From Lucinisca nassula (Eukaryota > Mollusca > Bivalvia > Lucinida > Lucinidae), in the NCBI GenBank assembly GCA_963580285.1, contig OY757013.1, positions 135,901,027-135,965,026 on the forward strand: a stretch of 64,000 nt of DNA, given 5' to 3'. The notes under the pieces are model-generated. The model was not told where the DNA came from and ran no database searches. It saw only the letters and a list, made by a program, of their open reading frames with translations. Position 1 is the stretch's first letter, and every line of letters starts with the position of its first letter. The translations under genes were made by a program, and so were the position numbers. Positions 11,940 to 24,442 of the stretch are shown here, piece by piece.

Positions 11940-12243
11940 TCGTCCCCGCCCATAGGGGCTTGAAGAAATATATGGGCTGCATGATGCTTCCACGCAGAGC
12001 TGAATCCGGCCCGCACACTAGTACTGGTAAACCGCTTAGAGGATCTAAGCATGTCCAGGAACCGCGGTGCGAGGCGGACCGTCCATGCTAATAAACCCTA
12101 TTGGTTTCATTGGGCGACAGGGCTTGAGATGTCATTTCATCTCAATGTCGGGTAAAAGTCCCACAAAATTGGAAGCAACGTCTTCAAAATGACCTTTACA
12201 GTGTTGACGGGGACGTTAAACCTCAAATCAAACAAACAAACAA
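11940..12243 (+). mobile_element. SINE with 14-bp target duplication, copy C
   Basis: Counterpart of the SINE at 1117-1420. The direct repeats atttatctaaatgt are at 11926-11939 and 12244-12257. Confidence 0.88.
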
Positions 12244-12626
12244 ATTTATCTAAATGTACCTTCCTGTATCTGAATTAATCTCCTCCAATTTTGCTGACTA
12301 TCACATATCTATCCACCTACAAATTGTCATTCTACATATTCAAAACATCAGAAATTTCACTTGCCCATCACACTCGTGATAGAACTGATGTTTTCAACAC
12401 AAACTCTATTTATACGACTTTATGTTTCAAAATAAATTCAAAATACTGAGGGAGATTGATTTATTAGACCTAATTATACTACAGTGTCAACAGTTCTCCA
12501 GATCCCTGAGGGTTAAAATGGCTTAGTTGAAAAGGGAGGCATACCGAATCCGACGGAGGAAAGGAAAAAACAAATAAATAAATAAAAACATAAATAAATA
12601 AACACAAACAAGCCTGTTCATTTTTT

Positions 12627-13465
12627 AGCTCCACTGGCCAAAGACCCGCGGGTCTTATGTTATATGTTATGGCCCTGTGTCCGTTGTGCGTCCGTGCGGT
12701 CGTGCATCCGTGCGTTAACTTTTTTCTTTAAACATTTCCTCCTTAACTACTTGGTCGATTGTAACCAAACTTCACAGGAATGTGTCTCATATATACTCTT
12801 TTTCTAAATTCCTTCAAAGAATTTTGTTACATGCATACATGCAGAACAAATTGGCATCGAAACCAAAAAAAAAAAAAAAAAATACTTAAAAACCTTCTCC
12901 TCCAAAACCGCTCAATGGGTTTTATTCTTATTTTGCATAAATGTTCCTTGGGTGGACCTCTGTCAGATTCCTTGAAGAAATTCGGATCAGTCAAAAAACA
13001 TGGCCGCCATGGCCATGCCCCACATGACTGCCATGGCCATGCCCCTTGGCTCATTAGCTTTCAAAGACTTATAAGGGGAAAAGTTTTAAAAACCTTCTCC
13101 TCCAAAACCGCCCAACTTAATGGATTTCATTCTTGCTTTGCATGAATGTTCCTTGGGTGGACCTCTGTCAGATTCCTTGAAGCAATTTTGATCAGACAAA
13201 AACATGGCCGCCATGGACACGCCCATTGGCTAATAAGCTTCCATAGACTTATAAAGGGATCTTTTTTTTAAATTTCTCCTCCAAAACCGCTAAATGGATT
13301 TCGTTCTTAATTTTCATGAATGTTCCTTGTGACTACCATTGTCAGATTCATTGAAGAAATTTTGATCAGACAAAAAACATGGCCGCCATTCATAAGAATG
13401 TTGCTTAGGTGACCCTCTACAAAAATAACTAAAGCAGTCCCGATTCGATGAGACGAATGGCCGGC
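12627..13465 (+). repeat. ~165-bp repeat array with head (array 2, copy C)
   Basis: Counterpart of 1804-2640 with the same head, gtccgt tract and core units. Confidence 0.82.
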
Positions 13466-14016
13466 AGAGCTAGAAATAGAAAAAAAAATATCAGCAATTT
13501 GCTTTAAAAGCAAACTCTTCCAAAACACTCGGGTTAGTTTGACTCAGTCTTTACAGGAATATTGTCAAGGTGGTTTCCTTCCAAAATAGCGAAATTTGAT
13601 TGAATCTCAAGCCTCCAGAGCTAAAAATAGAAGCGACAACATATGATAAATTTAAATCTTTGTGACAACATATTTACTCGTTTTTGTTGGTGGGCCCGGA
13701 TACAAAACGGCCCTTATACCTTAATATAACCCACAGGCTTTGGAATGGTAGGTCACGCAAATAGTTCGTGTCAACGTGTCCAATAAGGGTAACTCTCCTG
13801 ATCAGTGCATGCGATTATTGTATTGATAGTGCCCCTTACACCAATACTAGATGAAGGCTTAATATCTATGCAATTTTGTTTGAATAGAGGTTTAACCCTT
13901 TTTTGTACAAAATGGAATATTCTTCCTTAAATATAGCAGGAGTACATTTAAAAAGTAGGGGTGTCGGGTTGTGTTTTCTTAAAAAACCTGAAAATTTTGC
14001 AAATGGTGTAGGCCCT

Positions 14017-14047
14017 GATCATACGCCGCATTCTGCGGCGTCTGATC
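14017..14047. repeat. 31-bp palindrome with one arm mutation (copy C)
   Basis: Same palindrome as 3204-3234 with one substitution in the left arm (gatcat instead of gatcag), so one base pair is lost. Confidence 0.85.
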
Positions 14048-14113
14048 TCGGTCTGCAGTCTGCACCGTTTTCCCTGGTACCCGTTTTGGTGTTTCCGGTA
14101 CTAAATGGGTTAA

Positions 14114-14368
14114 GGTCCCCGTCAACACAATTTCGGTAATGCTGGAGACATTGCTTCCAATTTGTGGGACTTTTACGCGACAGGAAAATGAAATGGCATC
14201 TCAAGCAATGCCGATGGAGTACCAAAATGGCTATTATGCATGGACGGTCAAACGTGCATCACTTTGCCTGGGCAAGTTTAGACCTAGGTAGTTTACCAGG
14301 GTTTCAGCTCTGCATGGAGGGACCATTTAGCCTAGCCTCGATGGGCGGCGGCCTGCAAATATATTGAG
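14114..14368 (-). mobile_element. Diverged reverse-strand SINE copy (copy C)
   Basis: Counterpart of 3301-3555 in unit C. Confidence 0.75.
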
Positions 14369-14751
14369 CTGTAATATTGTCCTGATCTATACATCAAGGT
14401 CCAGTGTTTTTATTACGTATTTACGTTAAAGCCTGTTTTATTGTGACAGTATTTTAGGATAGATTGTGTAATAGTCAATATTAAGCACAGAAGTTTGTCG
14501 CTGCTTATATCCATGTTACTATCACATAGTGATACCTAATTCAGGTGATATTTTTATAGCCGCACTATTCATTTCGATGCGAGGTCAGATTGTTGTTTAA
14601 AGAGGGTTACGTGTAGAATCGAACTAGCCTGTGTAGGGTTTGCAAAACAATGTAGATCCAGCTTAGACTCAGGCTGTAGCTCAGATACCACAGACGGCGT
14701 CTGATCAGGTCGACACTGTTTATCCCAAGTACAGGTATTTAAGTGTTATAC

Positions 14752-14944
14752 GGGCCTCAGTGTCCCAGTTGATAAGAACGCTGACTCTTAATCAGTAGGT
14801 CTCTCACCACTGTGTGTTCAAGTCTGGCTCAGGTCACACGCCAAGTTCGGCAACGGAAGGTCAGATGGTTTTTCTTCGGGTACTCCGGTTTTCACCCACC
14901 TCTGATTAACATTATGAGTGAAATAATCTTGAAAGGGTCGTAAC
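14752..14944 (+). mobile_element. tRNA-Lys-like SINE (copy C)
   Basis: Counterpart of 3939-4131. Confidence 0.75.
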
Positions 14945-15200
14945 AGCCCCCCCCCCACCCACCCACCAAAAAAATGTGTTAAACGAAACAGTCCCAGTTT
15001 AGCCCACACTCAGAGACAATCTACTTACCAGACTGAATGCTGTCAAGGCTTTGACCTTCAATAATCTGCAGGCTTCTATCATACCAATATATTTACCATT
15101 ACGATAACACATCCGTGTGATATAGTGCATTGTTTCATACCTCCAAAAAGGTGATTTTTCTGATGAAAATTTGTGATATTTTTCTTATGTATACTCAAAA

Positions 15201-15267
15201 CATAGGTTTTGGGTGCTCGTTAGAACCGCCTCATTGAGGCGGTTCTAACGAGAACCCACAACCTATG
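15201..15267. repeat. Foldback MITE core hairpin (copy C)
   Basis: Counterpart of 4391-4456, with loop tcattga. Confidence 0.82.
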
Positions 15268-15427
15268 TCTTGGAGCAGGAATAAGGAAAATGATGTATAC
15301 CCCCATAAACCCCAGTTTTCTCTATATAAAGTGGGGTGTAAGGGGGTGTTCATTTCACGGACTTGTTCACGTGATGCATTCCTAGTGTATTTTCCGAAAA
15401 CCCGGTTGTTATGTATTGGAGTGCAAT

Positions 15428-15739
15428 GCTTTTGTTTGTTTGTTTGTACTCGTAATGGAGTTTAACGGCCCAGTCAACACTATATTTGAGCCGGTCAGTT
15501 TGCCTATCCATATTTTTCCTGGATAGGCTTGTACGTAAGCGGTTATCCAGTACAGCGCATATTCTTTCGCCAGAAACAGACAACTGCCCTTTTTGAATCA
15601 ACGGAAGGGAGAGAATGACCGTAGAAAATATTTCATGATCAATCTCCACGAAATAATGTTGCTGACCCCGACAGGTATCGAACCCGCGTTCTCCTGATCA
15701 CCAGTCAGACGCGCATCTGACTGAGCTACCGAGGCCGGC
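15428..15739 (-). mobile_element. tRNA-headed SINE with 10-bp target duplication (copy C)
   Basis: Counterpart of 4617-4924. Direct repeats ggagtgcaat at 15418-15427 and 15740-15749; the tail has one extra TTTG repeat. Confidence 0.9.
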
Positions 15740-15896
15740 GGAGTGCAATCCTGTTCCTACCTCAATGAATGTATCGACTCATGCGACATCACATGGTCAT
15801 CATGTGACGTCAAAAATTAACCATGGTTCTCACCAATAGGATTGTACGATAGTGACAGTGCTCTTCCGCTGTTAATTTTGACCCTCAAACAGGATT

Positions 15897-17344
15897 GTTT
15901 TTAGCTCCACTGGCTGAAGGCCAGCGGGGCTATTGTCATAGCCCTGTGTCCGTCGTGCGTCCGTGCGTCCAGTCGTCAGTGCATTAACTTTTTTCTTTGA
16001 ACATCTCCTCCTAAACTACTGGGCCAATTATAACCAAACTTCACAGAAATGTTCCTTACATAGTCCTCTTCTTAATTCCTTCAACGAATTTTGTTACACC
16101 CAGAACTCTGGTTGCCATGGCAACAAAACCACAAAAAAAACAAAAATGCAAATCTTCAAAATTTTCTTCTCCTTAAAAACAACCTGTTCGATTTCATTTT
16201 AATTTTCATGAATGTTCCTTGGGTTGACCTCTTTCAGATTCCTTGAAGAAATTTTGATCCGACAAAAATACATGGCCGCCATGGGCGGGGCTTATTTTCC
16301 CTATTTAACATATAACGTAGTGCTAAAACATCTTCTGTTCCTAAACTATTGGGCCCATTGTAACCAAACTTCGCAGGAATGTTCCTTACTTAGTCCCCTT
16401 CTAAATTCCTTCAAAGAATTTTGTTACACCCAGAACTCTGGTTGCCATGGCAACAAAACAACACACACACACAAAAAAAAAAAAAAATCTTTAAAAATCT
16501 TCTCCTCCATAACCACCTGTTGGATTTCATTTTTATTTTGCATGAATGTTTCTTGGGTGGACCTCTTTCAGATTCCTTGAAGAAAATTTGATCTGACAAA
16601 AAACATGGCGGCCATGGGCGGGGCTTATTTTCCCTATTTAACATATAATGTAATGCTAAAACATCTCCTCCTCCTAAACTAATGGGCCAATTGTAACCAA
16701 ACTTCGCAGGAATGTTCCTTACTTAGTCCTCTTCTGAATTCATTCAAAGAATTTTGTTACACCCTGAACTCTGGTTGCCATTGCAACAAAACAAAAAAAA
16801 ATAAAAATCTTTAAAAATCTTCTCCAAACCCACCTGTTGAATTTCATTTTTATTTTGCATGAATGTTCCTTGGGTGGACCTCTTAGATTCCTTGAAGAAA
16901 TTTTGATCCGACAAAAAACATGGCCGCCATGGGCGGGGCTTATTTTCACTATTTAACATATAATGTAATGCTAAAAAATCTTCTTCTGCAAAAGTACTTG
17001 TGGGATTTCATTGTAATTTGGCATGAATGTTCATTGGGTGGACCGTTCGTTGTCAGTTTCCTTGAAAAAAAAATGATCTTACAAAAAAAACATGGCCGCC
17101 ATGGGCGAGGCTTATTTTCACTATATAACATATAGTGTAATGCTGAAAATATCTTCTTCTGCAAAAGTTCTTGTTTTATTTCATAGTTATTTGGCATGCA
17201 TGTTCCTTGGGTGGACCTCTGTCAGATTCCTTGAAGAAATTTTGATCCGACAAAAAACATGGCTGCAGTGGGCGGGGTTTATTTTCACTATATAACATAT
17301 AGTGTAATGTTAAAAAAAGTCTTCTCTTCTTCAAAAGTTCTTGT

Positions 17345-17388
<44 letters not shown>

Positions 17389-18505
17389 ATGTACCTTCCT
17401 GTATCTGAATTAATCTCCTCCAATTTTGCTGACTATCACATATCTATAGAGGTCCACCTACAAATTGTCATTCTACATATTCAAAACATCAGAAATTTCA
17501 CTTGCCCATCACACTCGTGATAGAACTGATGTTTTCAACTCAAACTCTATTTATACGACTTTATATTTCAAAATAAATTCAAAATACTGAGGGAGATTGA
17601 TTTATTAGACCTAATTATACTACAGTGTCAACAGTTCTCCAGATCCCTGAGGGTTAAAATGGCTTAGATGAAAAGGGAGGCATACCGAATCCGACGGAGG
17701 AAAGGAAAAAATAAATAAATAAATAAAAACGTAAATAAATAAACACAAACAAGCCTGTTCATTTTTTAGCTCCACTGGCCAAAGACCCGCGGGTCTTATG
17801 TTATATGTTATGGCCCTGTGTCCGTTGTGCGTCCGTGCATCCGTGCGTTAACTTTTTTCTTTAAACATTTCCTCCTTAACTACTTGGTCGATTGTAACCA
17901 AACTTCACAGGAATGTGTCTCATATACTCTTTTTCTAAATTCCTTCAAAGAATTTTGTTACATGCATACATGCAGAACAAAATGGCATCGAAACCAAAAA
18001 AAAAAAAATATTTTAAAATCTTCTCCAAAACCGCTCAATGGATTTTATTCTTTTTTTGCATGAATGTTCCTTGGGTGGACCTCTGTCAGATTCCTTGAAG
18101 AAATTCGGATCAGTCAAAAAACATGGCCGCCATGGCCATGCCCCACATGACTACCATGGCCATGCCCCTTGGCTCATTAGCTTTCAAAGACTTATAAGGG
18201 GAAAAGTTTTAAAAACCTTCTCCTCCAAAACCGCCCAACTTAATGAATTTCATTCTTGCTTTGCATGAATGTTCCTTGGGTGGACCTCTGTCAGATTCCT
18301 TGAAGCAATTTTGATCAGACAAAAACATGGCCGCCATGGACACGCCCATTGGCTAATAAGCTTCCATAGACTTATAAAGGGATCTTTTTTTTTTAATTTT
18401 CTCCTCCAAAACCGCTAAATGGATTTCGTTCTTAATTTTCATGAATGTTCCTTGTGTCTACCATTGTCAAATTCATTGAAGAAATTTTGATCAGACAAAA
18501 AACAT
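15897..18505 (+). repeat. 5.4-kb segmental unit, copy D (partial, more diverged)
   Basis: This copy matches the first half of units A-C but is clearly more diverged, with extra indels. It lacks the SINE that A-C carry at the equivalent site near 17390. At about 18505 similarity to A-C stops: they turn to 'cattcataagaatgttgc', while D continues with another ~165-bp array unit. D therefore looks like an older member of the series. Confidence 0.88.
15903..17393 (+). repeat. ~165-bp repeat array with hairpin head (array 1, copy D)
   Basis: Diverged copy of the same array. It ends in a longer ATTT microsatellite (about 17344-17393) that runs straight into 'aaatgtaccttcctg' with no SINE, so it preserves the empty insertion site. 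Confidence 0.85.
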
Positions 18506-19175
18506 GGCCGCCATGGCCACCACCTTTGGCTCATTAGCTTCCATAGACCAATAAAGGGAAAAACTCTGAAACCATAAAACCTAAAGCTAAGACATTTAGT
18601 ATGTAGCAAAGTTATGTGGTCACCTACTAAGTCCTGTGAACTATGCCTCTGGAGTCCAAATTGGCAACGCCCCGGTGCTTAGTAGCTCCCATAGACTAAT
18701 AATGAAAAACATCTTGAAACTTTTCTCCTCTGAAACCATAAGGCCAAGAGCTAAGTATGTAGCAACTTGAAGTATGCAACTGCAAAAATCCTGCAAACCA
18801 TGCCCCTAGGGTCCAAATTGGCCACACCCTGAGATCCATAAGCTACCATAGACTTATACTGGGAAAAACTGACAAAAATCTTCTTCTCTGAAACCATCAG
18901 TGCCCAGAGCCTAGATATTTAGTATGCAGCAACGTCAAGTGGTCACTCAAATAAATCCTGCCAACAATGCCCCTGGGGTAAAAAATTGGCCACGCCCAGA
19001 GGCTTATTAGTTCCCATAGACTTACAAAGGGAAAAAACTTAAAAAGTCTTCTTCTCTTAAACCATAAGGCCCAGAGCTTTAGATATTTAGAACGGAGCAA
19101 TGCCAAATGGTCACTCACATAAATCCTGCCAACCATGGCTCTGGGGTCCACAAATATAGAATGGACATTCCTTGG
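17768..19175 (+). repeat. ~165-bp repeat array with head (array 2, copy D, longer)
   Basis: Same head as the other array-2 copies, but the core continues to about 19175 with at least four more units ('accataaggcccagagct', 'aagtggtcactca', 'gtccaaattggccacgccc', 'cttagtagctcccatagact'). It therefore preserves the part of the element that is replaced in units A-C. The same unit type occurs reversed at 53210-55695. Confidence 0.82.
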
Positions 19176-19224
19176 GTGGATCACTTGTTTTTGTTTTACC
19201 CATTGCATGCGGGAAAACCCTAAA

Positions 19225-19420
19225 TGGGTACCTTTGCAAGCAGTGCTGGCCCAGATCAGACCCCACAGAACACCTTGTCTGATCAGGGCCTGCACTATTT
19301 GCTAACAGAATTTTCCATCAAAAATAGAAAAAAAATACGCCTTACACCCCTTATATGACAAATGGCCTGGTCCAACATATAGCAATAGAAGAGTCCACTA
19401 GTATACAATTGGTTAATGTG
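19225..19420. repeat. Foldback MITE-like segment plus a block shared with 53670-53760
   Basis: 19240-19300 holds a loose palindrome with 'cccagatcagaccc' and 'cttgtctgatcagggcc', like the agatcaga family. 19335-19420 ('ccttatatgacaaatggcct' onwards to 'ggttaatgt') is nearly the same as 53690-53760, where it also sits next to the ~165-bp array. Confidence 0.6.
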
Positions 19421-19429
19421 ATAAATATG

Positions 19430-20240
19430 ACAATTGATGAATATGACCGAAGGTCATGGTGAACTTTTGTGACTGTGAGATGTCCGGCCGCGTGCGTCGT
19501 GCGTGCGTAAACTTGTCTTGTTAACACTCTAATGGCCACAGTTTTGATCCAATCATCATCAAACTTGGTCAGAATGATCATCCTGACAATATCTCGGTCA
19601 AGTTCGAATATGGGTCATGTTGGATCAAAAAGTAGGTCACCAGGTCAAATCAAAGGAAAACCTTGTTAGCACTCTAGAGGCCACAGTTTTGGTCAATTCA
19701 TCCTTAAACTTGCTCAGAATGATTATCCTTACAATATCTCGGTCAATTTCGAATATGGGTCATTTCGGGTCAACAAGTAGGTCACCAGGTCAAATCAAAG
19801 GAAAAGCTTGTTAACAGGTCCAATCATCCTCAAACTTGCTCAGAATGATCATCCCGGCAATATCTCGATCAAGTTCGAAAATGGGTCATGTCAGGTCAAA
19901 TAGTAGGTCACCAGGTCAAATGAAAGGAAAACCTTCTTAACATTCTAGAGGCCACAGTTTTGGTCCAATCATCCTCAAACTTGCTCAGAATGATCATCCT
20001 GACAGTATCTCGGTCAAGTTTGAATATGGGTCATGTCTGGTCAACAAGTAGGTTAGTAGTTCAAGCCATAGAAAAACCTTGTTAACACTCTGGAGGCCAC
20101 AGTTAGGGTCCAATCATCTTCAAACTTGCTCAGAATGATCATCCTGACAATATCTTGGTTGAGTTCAAATATAGGTCATGTCAGGTCAAAAAGTAGGTCA
20201 GTAGGGTAAATCATAGAAAAACCTTGTTAACACTAGTTTT
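19430..20240. repeat. ~145-bp tandem array (five units)
   Basis: The block 'cttgctcagaatgatcatcc' recurs at about 19563, 19706, 19834, 19978 and 20124, each with 'aatatctcggtcaagttcga', 'atgggtcatg' and 'gtaggtcaccaggtcaaatc'. It opens with a cgtgcgtcgtgcgtgcg tract and ends in a poly-T run at 20230-20260. This is a second, unrelated tandem-repeat-cored element family common in mollusc DNA. Confidence 0.82.
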
Positions 20241-20324
20241 TTTTTTTTTTTTTTTTTTTTGCCACATAATTTAAGGAAAATAAATCTAAATATATGTTAC
20301 AAAGGTAAATTTTCAACTTCCATT

Positions 20325-20721
20325 CATCTCGAAAACATGCCTATATAATTTTGACCCCATTGAACCCCTTTTATACAGTAAAACTGTTGTTTACAGGGGT
20401 ACACCTGGTTGTTCTTATTTCTGTTCTACAATTAAGATTGTGGGTACCCGTTTGAACCGCTCTTGTTAGTACCGCCTCGACGAAGAGGCAGTTCTAACGA
20501 GTACTCACAATCTGTCTATATTTAAGAGCAGAAATAAGACAAATATTAAATGAGTACCCGTAAGAACCGCCTCGACGAGGCGGTTCTAACGAGTACCTGC
20601 ACGAGGCGGTTATAACCTGCAATCTATATTTGAGCAGAAATAAGAAATATGTTACAATTTCTAATTTTTGTTTTCGGAGGTAAAGTTTACAATGCATTTG
20701 TATAGACATGTTTTTGTAATG
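20325..20721. mobile_element. Foldback MITE with doubled central palindrome
   Basis: The ends 'catctcgaaaacatgcctat' and 'tatagacatgtttttgtaat' are inverted. The centre holds the 'agaaccgcctcgacgaggcg' hairpin twice (about 20446-20510 and 20555-20620). The internal 'cttatttctgctc' and 'gagcagaaataag' also pair. No coding capacity. Confidence 0.75.
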
Positions 20722-20724
20722 ACA

Positions 20725-23455
20725 TCATTCGAAGTATAAATAATATCGGGAAACTGAACCCCGAACATTGAAGTAAAAATAACATTGAGTCACTGAACCC
20801 AGACCATTGAAGTATAAACAACATCGTGACACTGAACCCCGAACATTGAAGTATAAATAGCATCGGGTCACTGAACCCCGAACATTGAAGTATAAAATCA
20901 TCGGGTCACCGATCCCCGAACATTGCTTTTATGAATAGCATCGGGTCACTGAACCCCGAACATTGAAGTATAAATAACATCGGGTCACTGAACCCCGAAC
21001 ATTGAAGTATGAATAACATCGAGTCACTGAACCCCGAACATTGAAGTATAAATAACATCGGGACACTGAACCCCGAACATTGAAGTATAAATAACATCGA
21101 GTCACTGAGCCCAGACAATTGAAGTATAAATAACATCGGGACACTGAACCCCGAAAATTGAAGTATAAATATCATCAGGTCACTGAACCCCGAACATTGA
21201 AGTATAAATAACATCGAATCACTGAACCCCGAACATTGAAGTATAAATAACATCGGGAAACTGAACCCTGACCATTGAAGTATAAATAACATCGGGTCAC
21301 CGAACCCCGAACATTGAAGTATAAAATCATCAGGTCACTGAACCCCCAACATTGAAGTATAAATAACATCGGGAAACTGAACCCTGAGCATTGAAGTATA
21401 AATAACATCGGGTCACTGAACCCCAAACAATAAAGTATAAAAACATCGGGTAACCGATCCCCGAACATTGAATTATGAATAGCATCGGGTCACTGAACCC
21501 CGAACATTGAAGTATAAATAACATCGGGTCACTGAACCCCGAACATTGAAGTATGAATAACATCGGGTCACTGAACCCCGAACATTGAAGTATAAATAAC
21601 ATCGGGGCACTGAACCCCGAACATTGAATTATAAAAATAATTGCGAGTCACTGAGCCCCGACCATTGAAGTATAAATAACATCGGGTCACCGAACCCCGA
21701 AAATTGAAGTATAAATATCATCAGGTCACTGAACCCCGAAAATTGAAGTATAAATAACATCGGGAAACTGAACCCCGAACATTGAATTATAAAAATAATT
21801 GCGAGTCACTGAGCCCAGACCATTTAAGTATAAATAACATCGGGACACTGAACCCCGAAAATTGAAGTATAAATATCATCAGGTCACTGAACCCCGAACA
21901 TTGAAGTATAAATAACATCGGGAAACTGAACCCCGAGCATTGAAGTATAAATAACATCGAGAAACTGAACCCCGAGCATTGAAGTATAAATAACATCTGG
22001 TCACTGAACCCCGAACATTGATGTATAAATAACATCGGGAAACTGAACCCCGAACATTGAAGTATGAATAGCATCGGGGCACTGAAAAACGACCATTGAA
22101 GTATAAATAACATCGGGACGCTGAACCCCGAATATTGAAGCATAAATAACATCGGGTCACTGATTCCCCACCATAAAAGTATAAATAACATCGGGACACT
22201 GAACCCCGAACAGAGAAGTATAAATAACATCGTGTCACTGAACCCCGAACATTAAGGTAAAAATAACATCGGGACACAGAACCCCGAACATTGAAGTATA
22301 AATAACATCGAATCACTGAACCCCGACCATTGAAGTATAAATAACATCGGTAAACTGAACCCCGAGCATTGAAGTATAAATAACATCAGGTCACCGAACC
22401 CCGAAAATTGAATTATAAATAACATCGAGTCACCGATCCCCGAACATTGAATTATGAATAGCATCATGTCACTGAGCCCAGACCATTGAAGTATAAATAA
22501 CATCGGGACACTGAACCCCGAAAATTGAAGTATAAATATCATTAGGTCACTGAACCCCGAACATTGAAGTATAAATAACATCGGAAAACTGAACCCTGAG
22601 CATTGAAGTATAAATAACATCGGGTCACTGAACCCCGAACATTGAAGTATAAAAAGATCGGGTCACTGAACCCCGAACATTGGAGTATGAATAACATCGG
22701 GTCACTGAACCCCGAACATTGAAGTACAAATAACATCGGATCACTGAACCCCGAACATTGAAGTATGAATAACATCGAGTCACTGAGCCCCGACCATTGA
22801 AGTATTAATAACATCGGGACACTGAACCCCGAAAATTGAAGTATTAATATCATCAGGTCACTGAACCCCGAACATTGAAGTATGAATAGCAGCGGGTCAC
22901 TGAACCCCGAACATTGAAGTATAAATAACATCGGGAAACTGAACCCCGAGCATTGAAGTATAAATAACATCGGGAAACTGAACCCCGAGCATTGAAGTAT
23001 AAATAACATCAGGTCACTGAACCCCGAACATTGAAGTATAAATAACATCGGGAAACTGAACCCCGAACATTGAAGAATGAATAGCATCGGGGCACTAACA
23101 TCGGGACACTGAACCCCGAACAGTGAAGTATAAATAACATCGGGTCACTGAACCCCGAACATTGAAGTATAAATAACATCGAGTCACTGAACCCCGACCA
23201 GTGAAGTATAAATAACATCGGTAAACTGAACCCCGAGCATTGAAGTATAAATAACATCGGGTCACTGAACCCCGAACATTAAAGTATGAATAGCATCGGG
23301 TCACCGATCCCCGAACATTAAAGTATGAATAGCATCGGGTCACTGAACCCCGAACATTGAAGTATAAATAACATCGGGTCACCGATCCCCGAACATTAAA
23401 GTATGAATAGCATCGGGTCACTGAACCCCGAACATTGAAGTATGTTACATCGGGT
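20725..23455. repeat. 39-bp minisatellite, about 70 copies
   Basis: The unit is 'gaagtataaataacatcggg' followed by 'tcactgaaccccgaacatt', 39 bp in all. Since 39 is 13 codons, long frames stay open on the reverse strand over many units, giving repeats of 13 residues such as MLFILQCSGFSDP or CYLYFNVRGSVTR in another frame. The two frames are equally open and no start context or domain is seen, so I regard it as a non-coding minisatellite. Variants (cgggaaa, cgagtca, accatt, gaattatgaatagc) are interspersed. It abuts the MITE at 20325-20721. Confidence 0.95.
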
Positions 23456-23649
23456 CATGAACAATGTTATGTTGGTTTTACGACTTTAGACTTTGTGATT
23501 TGTTGGCCAGAGGATTTGGGATATTTTCATTCAGCAATGGAACTGGGAGATTGATAAATGTACTTTATCACGTTTTTTTTTTTTAAATATAATTTTAATA
23601 TATAATCATATGTTTGTCTCTTTAGTGATTATACGCGTCGAGACGACCT

Positions 23650-24205
23650 TTTCGGTTGTCAATGCGCAAAAATGATGCATGTCTGTAAAACAATGCAAGT
23701 CAGTGACGCTTTTCTGAACGTCAAGTCGCGTAAATGATGCTTGTCTGAATATGTCGAGGCGTTTCTTTTCTGAATTTCAAGGCACGCAATGATGCTTTCT
23801 GACTGCCAAGGTGTGTAAGCAATGTTTTTTGAATACCAAGGTGCGTAAGTGATGTTTATCTGAATGTCAAGGCGCGTAAGTGATGTTTTTCTGAATGCCA
23901 ATGTGCGTAATTGAATGCTTTTCTGAATTACAAGGAGCATATTTCCAGGCGCGTACCTGAGGGTTTTTTGATTGTCAAGGTGCGTAGGTGATGCTTTTCT
24001 GAATGTCAGGACGTGTAAATGCGGTTTTTCTGAATGTCAAGCGCGTAAATGATACTTTTCTGAAGGTCAAAGTGCGTAAATGGTGCTTTTCTGAATCTCA
24101 GTGCACTTTAAGTGATGCTTTTTTGAATATCAATGCACGTAAACGATGCTTTTTCGAATTTCAAGGCGTGTAAGTGATGCTTTTCTGAATACAATGGCGC
24201 GTGAG
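23650..24205. repeat. Degenerate 31-bp tandem repeat
   Basis: Units like 'gtgatgcttttctgaatgtc' plus 'aaggcgcgtaa' recur some 16-17 times with many substitutions and indels. The spacer 23460-23645 is AT-rich and shows nothing else. Confidence 0.82.
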
Positions 24206-24442
24206 GTCACTTATTAAAGTTAAAATTCTGACATCACCCTTAACTTCGCCTGTCAACTGTCTCAGTTAATTGTTCTTCACCTCTGAAAAATAAATTGAGT
24301 TCCACATTCTTGGTTACTGTATCTAGGAAAACAAGCAGCTGTTTTTTAGTAAACTCATTACTTTGTCACACTGGAATAAACTGAATAAAAAATTAAAGAA
24401 ACAATTCGGTTGATTGCTGTTTAGCAATCACACACGACATTA

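Larger units (their letters stand above)
10471..15896 (+). repeat. 5.4-kb tandem segmental unit, copy C (complete)
   Basis: Complete unit of 5426 bp, starting at the same head as copy B. It differs by scattered substitutions, for example a base change in the left arm of the palindrome at 14017-14047 and TCATTGA instead of TTATTGA in the loop of the hairpin at 15201-15267. Confidence 0.93.

Noticed and set aside
30..18268. Recurring frames such as those reading KIFSSKTTCWISF or MAAMGGAYFPYLTYN
   Set aside because: They are translations of the ~165-bp array units; each is broken at poly-A tracts and shifts frame between copies.
20906..23421. Long reverse-strand open frames with 13-residue repeats (up to 181 codons)
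   Set aside because: They follow from a 39-bp period without stop codons; two different frames are equally open, and there is no start context or domain.
20725..23455. A CRISPR array
   Set aside because: Continuous 39-bp tandem units without spacers, in a eukaryotic repeat context.
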